From Alexandriicola marinus (lineage in GTDB: Bacteria; Pseudomonadota; Alphaproteobacteria; Rhodobacterales; Rhodobacteraceae), in assembly GCF_004000435.1 (NCBI RefSeq), contig NZ_RBVZ01000011.1, forward strand, positions 1-64,000: DNA of 64,000 nucleotides, written 5' to 3'. Within the stretch, counting starts at the first letter, position 1. Each line of letters begins with the position of its first letter. Positions 1 through 8,033 of this stretch are shown here, in pieces. The notes under the pieces were generated by a model, which did no database searches, was not told the DNA's origin, and was given only the letters and a program-made list of their open reading frames with translations. A program made the translations under genes and the position numbers.

Positions 1-93
1 ACCACTTCAGTGGGGGCACTCCACCATTTCAAAGAATACAGAAGCGTTCGTTACACAATTAAGCGGTCGTTCTCGAACGATTTTGACTTTTAA
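1..93 (+). CDS. C-terminal end of an upstream gene (partial, probably a BREX gene)
   Basis: One frame is open from the left edge to a TAA at 91-93, giving a 30-residue tail that ends in SNDFDF. It stops 11 nt before the brxL start codon, so it very probably belongs to the same operon. In type I BREX loci the gene before brxL is usually pglZ, so a PglZ C-terminus is the natural guess, but these residues alone do not prove it. A 6-bp inverted repeat around TCGTTC/GAACGA (67-80) lies inside the coding end. The frame shows no stop codons but is too short to identify. Confidence 0.5.
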   Translation, partial: TTSVGALHHFKEYRSVRYTIKRSFSNDFDF

Positions 94-104
94 GGGAGCG
101 GGAT

Positions 105-2192
105 ATGACAGCACTAGATGATAAGATTAACTCCCAGTTCCCTGGACTTGTCGTGCGCAAAGACCTCGTAAAGCAGGTCAAGGGGAACGCTATCGTTCCC
201 ACCTACGTGCTCGAATACCTCCTTGGGCAATATTGTGCGACCGATGATGAAGCCTCGATTGAAAGCGGTATCGAGACCGTCAAGGAAATCCTGCGCAAGC
301 ATTATGTGCACCGCAATGAAGCCAACAAAGTCCAGTCAGACATCAAGGAGCGTGGTCGTTACAAGGTAATCGACCGTATCAGTGTGGTCCTGAACGAGAA
401 AACAGATGCCTATGAGGCTGTTTTCGAAAACCTTGGCATCAAGAAGGTCGCTGTCGATAGCGTCACGGTAAAAGAAAACCCAAAGCTCCTGGTGACGGGC
501 ATCTGGTGCATTGCTGATGTTCAGTATGAGTTTTCCGAAGACAGCAGGATTTCACCCTGGATCCTTGAACATCTCAAACCGATCCAGATCGCCAACTATG
601 ACTTCTATGCCTTCGTGACAGCACGAGAAGAATTCACGCTCGATGAGTGGATTGATGTCTTGATGCAGACCATTGGCTTCAACCCAGAAGCCTTCGGTCG
701 GCGTAGCAAGCTGCTCCAGTTGATGCGTCTCATTCCCTATGTGGAACGCAACTACAACATCATCGAACTTGGCCCCAAAGGCACAGGGAAATCCCACATC
801 TATTCAGAATTCTCCCCCCATGGTCAGCTGATTTCCGGCGGAGAAATCACCGTTGCAAAGCTCTTTGTGAACAACAGCAACGGGCGCATCGGTCTGGTCG
901 GTTTCTGGGATGTGGTGGCCTTCGATGAGTTCGCAGGACGAGACAAGACAGCCAACCGTGCCCTCGTCGATATCATGAAGAACTACATGGCGAACAAGAC
1001 CTTTTCCCGTGGTGTGCAGACCATGGGAGCAGAGGCCAGTTTCGCTTTCGTGGGCAACACAGACCACAACGTGCCTTACATGCTGAAGAACAGTGACCTC
1101 TTCGAGGCACTTCCTGTTCAGTTCCACGATTCAGCCTTTATTGACCGCATTCATGCTTACCTGCCTGGGTGGGAGGTTGATGTCATCCGTGGAGAGATGT
1201 TCACAAGCGGCTATGGTTTCATCGTGGACTACTTAGCTGAGATCCTCCGCCATCTACGGTCAGATGACCTTTCAAACCGCCACCAAGCCTTCTTCTCGCT
1301 CTCTGACAGCATCTCAACTCGTGACCGGGATGCTATCAACAAAACCATGTCTGGCTTGATGAAGCTGCTCTTCCCTGCTGGTGGAGAAACCCAAGAGGAG
1401 GTGGAAGAGCTTCTGAAACTTGCCATCGAATGCCGTAAGCGGGTGAAGGACCAGCTGAAACGCATTGATGCGACCTATCCCGTTGTCGAATTCTCCTACA
1501 TGACAAAAGGCGGGATGAAGACCAGCGTTCAGACCCTTGAAGAGATCCAGTTCCCTGCCTTCTACCACAAGTCACTCAGTGATGATGAGGATGACGGGGC
1601 CGTATTGGAAGAACACGTCCAAACGGAAACCACTTCTTCACCTTCTGTTCAGAACACTGTCAGAACAGCAACAAAGGTTGACACCCCAGCAGAGCCAACT
1701 CCGAGCGAAGATCACGTTGTGGTTTCTGAAAACCAGAAGGGCATCAGTTTCGACAAGCTGTTCGGGAGCCATCTTAGAGGCGCCACGGAGATTAAGCTGA
1801 CAGACCCCTATCTGCGGGTCTTCCATCAGATGCGGAACCTGATGGAATTCATCGAAACCGTGGTTAAGTTCAAGGCACCGGAAGATGATGTCACCGTCCA
1901 TATCCTGACCTCCCCCGATGACATGCGGATGGAGCAGCAAGTTCAGTATCTCGAACAGGTTCAGCTCAATGCTGAGGCTGCAGGGGTCCGTGTCACATGG
2001 GAGTTTGATGGAACAGGCACGATCCATGCCCGCCACATCATCACGAACACAGGCTGGAAGATCCTACTCGACCGTGGGCTGGATATCTTCCAGCGTTTCG
2101 AGATGAATGATGCCTTCAACCTAGCAAACCGCATCCAGGAGCAGCGTGCCTGTAAGGCTTTCGAGGTGACATATGTGAGGGCGGCGAATTGA
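105..2192 (+). CDS. brxL: BREX system Lon-like AAA+ protein BrxL with C-terminal MIT_C domain
   Basis: A 695-aa protein. Residues 1-490 match the BrxL core of BREX phage-defence systems, a ring-forming AAA+ ATPase once described as Lon-related: Walker A GPKGTGKSH at 223-231 and Walker B VVAFDEF at 270-276. A low-complexity acidic/Ser-Thr linker follows (about 490-545). Residues about 547-692 do not look like the Lon protease domain of longer BrxL proteins. They match the MIT_C phospholipase-D-like fold of human MITD1, with TDPYLR, HQMRNLMEF, HILTS, NTGWKI and GRGLDIF-like positions. The ATG follows a GGGAGCGGG ribosome site. The last codons overlap the next gene. In known BREX loci BrxL is needed for phage exclusion, acting with PglX, PglZ and BrxC. 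Confidence 0.9.
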   Translation: MTALDDKINSQFPGLVVRKDLVKQVKGNAIVPTYVLEYLLGQYCATDDEASIESGIETVKEILRKHYVHRNEANKVQSDIKERGRYKVIDRISVVLNEKTDAYEAVFENLGIKKVAVDSVTVKENPKLLVTGIWCIADVQYEFSEDSRISPWILEHLKPIQIANYDFYAFVTAREEFTLDEWIDVLMQTIGFNPEAFGRRSKLLQLMRLIPYVERNYNIIELGPKGTGKSHIYSEFSPHGQLISGGEITVAKLFVNNSNGRIGLVGFWDVVAFDEFAGRDKTANRALVDIMKNYMANKTFSRGVQTMGAEASFAFVGNTDHNVPYMLKNSDLFEALPVQFHDSAFIDRIHAYLPGWEVDVIRGEMFTSGYGFIVDYLAEILRHLRSDDLSNRHQAFFSLSDSISTRDRDAINKTMSGLMKLLFPAGGETQEEVEELLKLAIECRKRVKDQLKRIDATYPVVEFSYMTKGGMKTSVQTLEEIQFPAFYHKSLSDDEDDGAVLEEHVQTETTSSPSVQNTVRTATKVDTPAEPTPSEDHVVVSENQKGISFDKLFGSHLRGATEIKLTDPYLRVFHQMRNLMEFIETVVKFKAPEDDVTVHILTSPDDMRMEQQVQYLEQVQLNAEAAGVRVTWEFDGTGTIHARHIITNTGWKILLDRGLDIFQRFEMNDAFNLANRIQEQRACKAFEVTYVRAAN

Positions 2193-2878
2193 AAGTCTTC
2201 TTTGATACAAACATTTTTTCGGCAAGCCGCTCCTACGAGAAAATCATATCGACAAAAAAAATCCATTGGGGGGATATCGAATTCAAAAATGAGGAGCAAT
2301 CGTATCAACGAAAAATCGCCGAAAATCCTGAACACCAAGCTCTTCTATATATCGGAGCTTATGGGCGCTCTGGTGCATTTTCTGCACACATAACACGAAG
2401 TATCAAGCTGGAAATGCTTCCTCAGAGCCGCTTCGCAAGGGATACGGAAGCAGATGCGTTGCGGGGTATAGGTGTTCAAACACATCCTGACATCATTGAA
2501 CTATCTTGCTTCAGGAGTTTTACGCTTATAGATGACCTGATGAAGATAAAGCCAGCAATGACTGAAGCCATTGGGATAATCAAGGACATGAATGACTCAG
2601 ATATCAGCGTTGCTTTCAGCATGATCAACGCTGGCTGCACTTATGAGGATTTTCTAAATCGAATCGGTGCGGTGAAAAAGATCGCAGCGATATTCGATAG
2701 AAAACATTGGCCTGACGCCTTTCACTATGTCTCTGCTGAGCACAATGGTGCAGACTTTTTTCTCACTTGTGACCAAAAATTTCTAAACTTTGTTAGGAAT
2801 ACAGCAGAGTATAAAAGTCCCTGTATTGCTTTATCGCCGACACAACTACTTCAGAATTTGAATATCGCAACTCACTGA
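2189..2878 (+). CDS. PIN-domain protein coupled to brxL
   Basis: A 229-aa protein starting with TTG at 2189 that overlaps the brxL stop as TTGA, which implies translational coupling. The N-terminus FFDTNIF (Asp6) and the C-terminal block with DAFHY (Asp176) and TCDQKFLN (Asp195) are the acidic-residue landmarks of PIN ribonucleases; Glu75 or Asp101 could complete the site. PIN proteins cut RNA with divalent metal ions and are often VapC-type toxins, but no VapB-like antitoxin gene lies beside it. The tight overlap suggests it works with BREX as an accessory effector or regulator; that role is inferred. The codon choice is more AT-rich than brxL, so it may be a later addition. Confidence 0.8.
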   Translation: MKVFFDTNIFSASRSYEKIISTKKIHWGDIEFKNEEQSYQRKIAENPEHQALLYIGAYGRSGAFSAHITRSIKLEMLPQSRFARDTEADALRGIGVQTHPDIIELSCFRSFTLIDDLMKIKPAMTEAIGIIKDMNDSDISVAFSMINAGCTYEDFLNRIGAVKKIAAIFDRKHWPDAFHYVSAEHNGADFFLTCDQKFLNFVRNTAEYKSPCIALSPTQLLQNLNIATH

Positions 2879-2914
2879 ACAAATCCATGGATAACACATG
2901 TTCAGCATAGGATG

Positions 2915-3316
2915 CAAAGATCGTGATGGCGAGAAAGTGCGCATAGAGCAGCCGCACCCCAAGCGTTGCTCTCGAAGCCGAAGCTCCGGGGGGGGGGATT
3001 CGAAAGAAACGAGGCAGAAAGTCGCATTGATAATCGAGCGCCCCAAGAAAATCCAGTTTCAATTCGAATCGGTACAAAACTTTCCGTCCGCTATTTAAAT
3101 GGTCCAAGAGCCGGTGTCCTTCCCAAATTTTGATTTCAGGAGACAACTAATGACCGACGCTTCGAGATGGGTGGGTATAAGTCTGCGGGTACCGACAGTC
3201 CACGAGGTGAGGCATTGGAAGGAGCGCAACTCTATGACATCGTCAATTTTAATCATCGCAATGAAGATATTCGTGTTCAAGTGATTGAAATAAAAAATGA
3301 GCGAACAACCACCTAA
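2915..3316 (+). pseudogene. Decayed gene fragment with GreA/GreB-C-terminal-like domain
   Basis: No long frame exists here, but stitching frames gives a coherent protein tail. Around 2946-2987 one frame reads a short plausible segment. A run of ten G (2988-2997) then shifts it into another frame that continues to TGA at 3131-3133, and beyond that codon the same frame reads on to TAA at 3314-3316. The final part (RRFEMGGYK, DSPRGEALEGAQ, VQVIEIK) resembles the C-terminal FKBP-like domain of GreA/GreB, as found at the end of some large bacterial proteins. An earlier in-frame TAG (2943-2945) also breaks the frame. I read it as the 3' remnant of an inactivated gene. Confidence 0.55.
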
Positions 3317-3497
3317 TGTTGTGTAATAAAGTCAAGAAGCGTGTACTGAAAAGGCGCTCAGACATCTCGAGAAAAATGAATGCCTCGTAAAGCAAGTCAT
3401 GGCTGGAGCACTGCGCAACAGGGAGGCTATCGGCAAGGCAGTCGACCTCGGAAGCTATATTCTCGGCAACCAAAAATTGACCAATCACTTACAATAA
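3297..3497 (+). pseudogene. Remnant of a small gene interrupted by tandem TAA codons
   Basis: An ATG at 3297 overlaps the preceding remnant and opens nine codons before TAATAA (3324-3329). The same frame then continues for about 55 codons, including the stretch VKQVMAGALRNREAIG and ending at TAA 3495-3497. This downstream part has sensible codon use and no further stops, so the frame probably once encoded a single small helical protein of about 65 residues. No alternative ATG or GTG gives a convincing shorter gene. Its family is unknown. Confidence 0.35.
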
Positions 3498-3697
3498 TCC
3501 AGGCAGCAGGACTTCAATATATCGTTAAGTCACTATGCCTCAATCCTGATTGTTCCAGAAAAACCTCAACTTCCGCTATAAATCTTGCTGCGAACCATAA
3601 ATTAGCCGATCTAAGCCCCGAAGACGTGGAACAAAAATATCCATGCAAAGGATGCGGCAAAACCAATAGCTTATCGATTTACTATAGCAGAAGTTAG
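3380..3697 (+). CDS. Possible small zinc-ribbon protein
   Basis: A 105-codon frame whose second half has two cysteine pairs, CLNPDC and CKGCG, spaced like a zinc ribbon (Cys-x4-Cys and Cys-x2-Cys). Small proteins of this kind are common in mobile elements of rhizobia and roseobacters, with no firm function. The first third overlaps the preceding remnant in another frame and looks less protein-like, and no internal start codon was found. The gene may therefore be 5'-truncated. Only the C-terminal half is convincing. Confidence 0.4.
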   Translation: MPRKASHGWSTAQQGGYRQGSRPRKLYSRQPKIDQSLTIIQAAGLQYIVKSLCLNPDCSRKTSTSAINLAANHKLADLSPEDVEQKYPCKGCGKTNSLSIYYSRS

Positions 3698-3764
3698 AAC
3701 AAGCGGAAAGATTTCGATTAGTGATCGCACTACAATTGACCTCCATTAATGATGAGTTTTATGA

Positions 3765-4472
3765 ATGGCAAAGCGCTACTGGCAAATAAAGTCGAGCAAA
3801 CAACATATTCGGCTATGGTTCGAGTTCCTGAAGCTCGCCAAGCAAGATCCAAACCTTGAAGAGAACTTCGAACGATCCCGAGAGTTCTACGCTCCGTGGG
3901 GCGATGTCACTCCGGAGACGATGTTCGATCCGTGGTGGTCTGAGCACAAGCACCTGTTCAGCGACAATCGGGTGCTGGAGGTCAGCAAAGCCAGCAAACG
4001 CCCAAACGTGATAAACATCCAAGTGCCGCTAGACGTCTCAGTGTCCGTCACATTGAAAGAAGTGAAGAAGCTGATCGAGGAAAAGCAGGAAGAGCGGATG
4101 AGGGAGCTCGGCATTGATCCAACAAACCGCAAGTCGAAAGCGGTCCCCTTTGGCACCTACCATCTGACAGCGGGTCCCGAGTTTGACGGCAAAGCATACA
4201 ACGGCATCCTTCTGGTCTACCAATACTGGATTGATCTTGGACAACCGAAGCCGATCAACGATACTGTCATCGATGCGATCCGAGCGAAGTTCGATCAGAG
4301 GGCGAAGGCAGCAACGTCCGACCGCCCGAACTTCACGGTCGAAGACCGCTCCACCCCGGACAAAAAAGGAAACCTCCGGTACCGGGAGGAGGTCATCCGC
4401 CAATACCGGAGGTATATTATCAGAGGGATCGAGACAGCTAAAGCGGTATCATTTGGACGCTTTCCAAAGTGA
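3765..4472 (+). CDS. Hypothetical protein, island-encoded
   Basis: A 235-aa protein I do not recognise. It begins MAKRYWQIKSS, is rich in Trp, Tyr and charged residues, and has a helical, Glu/Lys-rich middle (about 97-118) that could be a short coiled coil. The C-terminus is strongly basic (RQYRRYIIRGIETAK), which would suit nucleic-acid binding. No signal peptide, membrane segment or catalytic motif is visible. The ATG at 3765 has only a weak ribosome site. GC content is higher than in the debris to its left, and the frame is long and clean, so it is probably functional. Confidence 0.7.
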   Translation: MAKRYWQIKSSKQHIRLWFEFLKLAKQDPNLEENFERSREFYAPWGDVTPETMFDPWWSEHKHLFSDNRVLEVSKASKRPNVINIQVPLDVSVSVTLKEVKKLIEEKQEERMRELGIDPTNRKSKAVPFGTYHLTAGPEFDGKAYNGILLVYQYWIDLGQPKPINDTVIDAIRAKFDQRAKAATSDRPNFTVEDRSTPDKKGNLRYREEVIRQYRRYIIRGIETAKAVSFGRFPK

Positions 4473-4492
4473 GCCAAGACTGATCTAAAATA

Positions 4493-4873
4493 TTAAAGCG
4501 TTCCACTATCCCGTATATGACAAAGCTCGTGCTCGATGCCGTAACATCCGTCATTGTAAGACTGATCAATCCAACCAGTAATTGCTTCAAGATCGTACTC
4601 CTTTTCGTTTTTCAGTTTTTCCTCAAAATCCTCGGTCATCGACTTCAGTATCCGAAGAATCTCTCCCAGCTCCTCATCGTAGAAATTTTGATTTGACAAA
4701 ACCTCATTCCAAAACGTTTCAAAATCACAATGAAACACACCAAGAAAACCTCTCATTTCAACAAAGTCACGAAAGGTCTCCTCCTCAAAAAACCAAGTTT
4801 CTCCCCCACTGGCCTCAAGGGCTCGTTCGTTTAGATTATCGAATTCTTTGCAAATTTTGTTAATGATACACAT
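4493..4873 (-). CDS. Hypothetical acidic protein
   Basis: A 126-aa, strongly acidic, AT-rich protein with many Glu, Asp and aromatic residues and a cluster of Cys/His near the C-terminus (CYGIEHELCHIRD). The ATG is preceded by AAAGGAGAG, a good ribosome site. It converges with the 235-aa gene (3765-4472), and its stop lies about 20 bp from that stop. Small acidic proteins in defence islands can be anti-restriction or immunity-type proteins, but nothing here proves that. The family was not recognised. Confidence 0.6.
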   Translation of the reverse strand: MCIINKICKEFDNLNERALEASGGETWFFEEETFRDFVEMRGFLGVFHCDFETFWNEVLSNQNFYDEELGEILRILKSMTEDFEEKLKNEKEYDLEAITGWIDQSYNDGCYGIEHELCHIRDSGTL

Positions 4874-5560
4874 ATTTCTCTCCTTTTATTGATGTGTATG
4901 GAAACAATAAAATATTACATAAATATCTTTTAGGACTTCAGTTTACTTAACTCTCGTCCATACTCGCTCGGAAATTTTTAATTTCCCAACCAGAACATTT
5001 GAATTAAACTAAAAATAACAAAATCCATCCACGAGCTCACGATCAAATATTAGCTTGCTTTCAAAGAGCTGAGCTCTGCCGCAATCCAGCTTGCCTTCTG
5101 AAAAGTTGTATTCGGATTGAATGTGTCGAAGATTCACTGCGAACATTTCTATGACTTGAGGTGATCGTCTGCGACCGTACTAACTCAAATACAACCTCGT
5201 CTTGGGCAATGAAAGACCCTGAGCATTTTTCAATCACCCTAATTTCTTTCAATGGTTTCAATTGCCGTGCATGCTACAATGATATCTTTTCAACATTTAC
5301 TTTCTCATTTTAGCTATTGAAAATAGGCTTTCTGAGTCACAGTCCTTTTTGGTGGAGATTCTTTTCTCACGTGAACTGTGCTACGCTATTCCCAATGATT
5401 TAAACCGTTTTCTAAAGTATATTTGAAAAGATCATTAAACGAATTTAATGAAGAACCTCCAACACCAGGGTGCCGGAGGTTCTTTTGAGGGATAGATATT
5501 TACGCTATTTGCTCCGAAGGGTTGACTTCCAACCCCTCATTCGACGTTAAAGACCAACGC
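4874..5560. other. Non-coding AT-rich stretch, 687 bp
   Basis: No convincing gene is visible on either strand; the only frames are short and lack ribosome sites. The left side must hold the promoter of the minus-strand gene at 4493-4873. The right end holds a strong hairpin at 5451-5484. A plus-strand small RNA ending at that hairpin is possible, but no clear promoter was found. Confidence 0.5.
5451..5484. terminator. Intrinsic terminator-like hairpin
   Basis: Arms AAGAACCTCC (5451-5460) and GGAGGTTCTT (5475-5484) form a perfect 10-bp stem, with a further CACC/GGTG pairing in the loop. On the plus strand TTCTTTT follows. On the minus strand it sits about 75 bp downstream of the gene at 5561-6211, so it may serve that gene or act in both directions. 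Confidence 0.6.
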
Positions 5561-6211
5561 CTAAACTAGATGACGTCGCAGGCTCTCGATTGTAAATCCA
5601 GCTCGGAACCTTTCCTCAATTTCTTTCTCAAAATCTAGAGTGCCCTGAAGTGATGACAAGAGCATCTCGGTGTCTACCCTTAGAGGGTCTCTTGCAAAGA
5701 ACTTGAACACATCATCGGCCCCTCGATTCTCGGGTTCATTCAACTCCTTTACGACATCCATGACACTTTCCACTGGGACATTACCTCGTGGGGAAACGAC
5801 TTTGAATGGCTTGAGCTCTGATTGATTTTCCGAGAACACGCTCAATTCTGACCGTAGTCTCTCACGGCAGGGTTGGTCGTGCCTCATAAACCACCCGATG
5901 TTGGAGCTCCCGTCTTCAATTTCGGCATATCCCACATATTTACGTGACAGGAAGTACGTATAGACCCGCATGTCCTTCATGATTCCTTTACACTTTGTCA
6001 TGTGATCAACATCTGACAGCGAGGCGTATCGGATCAAATATCCCGTCATGCCATTTTCGTTTTGCGGAATTTCATCCACTTGCACACGACTTAAGTTTTC
6101 ACTATTTACATTCTCCTTATTAAGATACATCGAAACAATATCTGCTTTGGGCAATACGACTACTTCGTCAGTGTCCGCATTTCGATTGGTAAGAATTTTC
6201 ATAATTGCCAT
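5561..6211 (-). CDS. Hypothetical protein, island-encoded
   Basis: A 216-aa soluble protein without recognisable family motifs. It starts MAIMKILTNRN; the ATG at 6211 or the second ATG at 6202 could be used, and a GAGGAG ribosome site lies just upstream. The middle is mixed alpha/beta (GWFMRHDQPCRERL) and the C-terminal 50 residues are charged and helical. No signal peptide or membrane segment is seen. It is flanked by non-coding AT-rich DNA and followed by the hairpin at 5451-5484, so it is probably a single-gene transcript. Confidence 0.6.
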   Translation of the reverse strand: MAIMKILTNRNADTDEVVVLPKADIVSMYLNKENVNSENLSRVQVDEIPQNENGMTGYLIRYASLSDVDHMTKCKGIMKDMRVYTYFLSRKYVGYAEIEDGSSNIGWFMRHDQPCRERLRSELSVFSENQSELKPFKVVSPRGNVPVESVMDVVKELNEPENRGADDVFKFFARDPLRVDTEMLLSSLQGTLDFEKEIEERFRAGFTIESLRRHLV

Positions 6212-6673
6212 TTTTTTCTCCTCGTGAAAAAAGTTTAGTTACCGGTTATTCGGTATATTCCTTATACTACCAGTGAATTTCTTAATTTAGGACTCCTGTT
6301 GATCAGACTTCAGTCCGAAATGCCGTCAAATTTAAATTCATCTACGATCTCGTCAACGACAAACCAACGTATGTTATGGACGCTGAATCTAAGAATAATC
6401 TAATATCCAGTTGTATCAGGCTTCCAACCTGAAAGGTGGAAGCGATCACGTCTCACGTCGGCGGATCACATCACAAAATAATCAAGCGGTTTAGGTGATC
6501 GGACTTGGTTTCGCCTTTGGTTCGGATAACCAACGCTCATCGTTCAATCCGAACTGCCTTTGGAAGCACACAAGTCTCCTCACCGTCGCCCGTGAGACGT
6601 CATACAACAAACATAGGCTTGAGATTCGCCGTAGCTGTGTCAGGCTATCCATCGACGACCATGGAGGCGACGG
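6212..6673. other. Intergenic region, 462 bp, between divergent genes
   Basis: This stretch separates two divergently transcribed hypothetical genes and should contain both promoters. An imperfect inverted repeat, GCTTCCAACC/GGTGGAAGC (about 6420-6442), is the only structure I see. Short plus-strand frames from 6495 onward have no ribosome site and look like noise. Confidence 0.4.
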
Positions 6674-7135
6674 ATGAAGACCTATACGACTGAACAAATA
6701 CAGAGCATGTTCGACGAGCGCCACGGCACCAAGGAGATCAAACGCCTGATTTCCAATGCCAGACGTCTTGGCAACGAAGAAGCGGTCAGAATAGGAGAAG
6801 AGCGTCTCGCCCGACTGTTCCAAGAGGAGAAAGCAGGACAGAGCGCCGTCTACAACGCATTGATGAAGCAGGTGGAGGCTTATGAGGCAGTGCTCAGCCA
6901 AGGTGCTCCGAAGAAGCAGATCGCAACATATTCTCGACAGAAAATAGCGAGGGTCGGGGCAGTTCAGATGTTGAAAGACCTTCTTGCAAGGGATCCTGAT
7001 ACAATAGGGCTGAACAAGCTGAGAGAGACCGGAAATCTGCAAGCTGCCTACGAACAAGTAGTGATCGAACACCAACAATTCTTTCGACCAAAGGAAATTG
7101 CGGAAGCAAAACGTCGCCTTGGTATCAGCCAGTGA
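6674..7135 (+). CDS. Hypothetical helical protein
   Basis: A 153-aa protein predicted to be almost all helix, rich in Gln, Glu, Arg and Ala. It contains NARRLGNEEAV, which gives it the look of a small regulatory or packaging-type protein. The start ATG at 6674 follows GGAGGCGACG, a clear ribosome site. It lies upstream of the serine recombinase gene on the same strand but is separated by about 200 bp, so an operon is uncertain. The family was not recognised. Confidence 0.6.
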   Translation: MKTYTTEQIQSMFDERHGTKEIKRLISNARRLGNEEAVRIGEERLARLFQEEKAGQSAVYNALMKQVEAYEAVLSQGAPKKQIATYSRQKIARVGAVQMLKDLLARDPDTIGLNKLRETGNLQAAYEQVVIEHQQFFRPKEIAEAKRRLGISQ

Positions 7136-7342
7136 TCATCCCAAATTCTTGTGCTCAGCGCCTTGTTGCCGACTAGTATTTATTCACTGCGAGAGAAATA
7201 TACCGACCTCATTTCAAACTCTTTTTTCTCTGATTGCCCTCGGTAATCAGTCAGGAATTGCGATCATATCTGTCGTCAAATCTGGTCTTTGACTGGATAT
7301 CTTCCCGAGCAGGAAATCATTTTTCCAGGGACGGAAACAGCA

Positions 7343-7981
7343 ATGGTCGATTATGTCGTTTATTACAGGGTCTCGACTGAGCGGCAGGGGCGATCCGGTC
7401 TCGGGCTTGATGCCCAGAGATCGATGGTCGAGCGGTTTCTGGGACCAAACGACACGCTGCTTGCCGAGTTCACGGAGATCCAATCCGGCAAGCGGGACGA
7501 CCGACAGCAGCTGTGGAAAGCGATCAATCTCGTCAAGAAGACCAAGTCCAAGCTGCTGCTGCCGAAGCTGGACCGCTTCTCACGCAAGGTTTCGTTCATC
7601 TCGGGGATCATCGATCAGGGCGTTGAACTGGAGGTCTGTGAACACCCCGGCGTCTCAACATTCTTCCTTCACCTGCTTGCTTGCTTTGCCGAGGAAGAAC
7701 GTCGCCAGATTTCTGAACGAACACGGGCAGCTTTGGCGGAGGCAAAGCGGAGGGGCGTTAAGCTAGGTCAGAACGGGAAGCGTCTTGCCGAACAGCGTGC
7801 GAAGGATCGGCTACAGTTCGCACGTCAGATCAAACCCCATCTGGATGCTGCATGGGCGGATACTGCCTCTGCATCCGAAGTCGCTCGTTACTTCAACCAG
7901 ATCGGATTGCCGACGGCGAACGGTGGCAGATGGCATGCGCAAACCGTTCTCAACTACACCCGTGCTTTGTCGGACAGTTGA
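7343..7981 (+). CDS. Serine recombinase (resolvase/invertase family)
   Basis: A 212-aa site-specific recombinase. The N-terminal resolvase fold has YYRVSTERQ with the catalytic Ser, followed by GLGLDAQ, then LDRFSRK and the EEERRQISERT helix, all standard landmarks of the family. The C-terminal part (ASEVARYFNQIGLPTANGG) is a helix-turn-helix-like segment that would bind DNA. It is far shorter than large phage serine integrases, so it resembles resolvases of transposons and plasmids. I chose the ATG at 7343 because the conserved fold begins there; an upstream in-frame start at 7289 would add 18 unconserved residues. It may resolve multimers or invert a segment of the island. Confidence 0.85.
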   Translation: MVDYVVYYRVSTERQGRSGLGLDAQRSMVERFLGPNDTLLAEFTEIQSGKRDDRQQLWKAINLVKKTKSKLLLPKLDRFSRKVSFISGIIDQGVELEVCEHPGVSTFFLHLLACFAEEERRQISERTRAALAEAKRRGVKLGQNGKRLAEQRAKDRLQFARQIKPHLDAAWADTASASEVARYFNQIGLPTANGGRWHAQTVLNYTRALSDS

Positions 7982-8033
7982 TTGCCACCTTGTCGGTGGC
8001 AACCAACAGGTTTCACCTCGTACAATCAATTCC

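Noticed and set aside
2981-3010. G-run followed by ATTCGAA, resembling a tRNA T-arm/acceptor end and thus a possible attachment site
   Set aside because: It does not match the tRNA-Phe 3' end base for base and no cloverleaf can be folded; a frameshifted coding remnant explains it better.
5061-5261. 66-codon minus-strand frame in the non-coding stretch
   Set aside because: No ribosome site, no motif, and composition like the surrounding non-coding DNA.
6491-7078. 195-codon minus-strand frame over the 153-aa gene
   Set aside because: Leu/Ser/Cys-rich antisense shadow; the plus-strand gene has a good ribosome site and protein-like composition.
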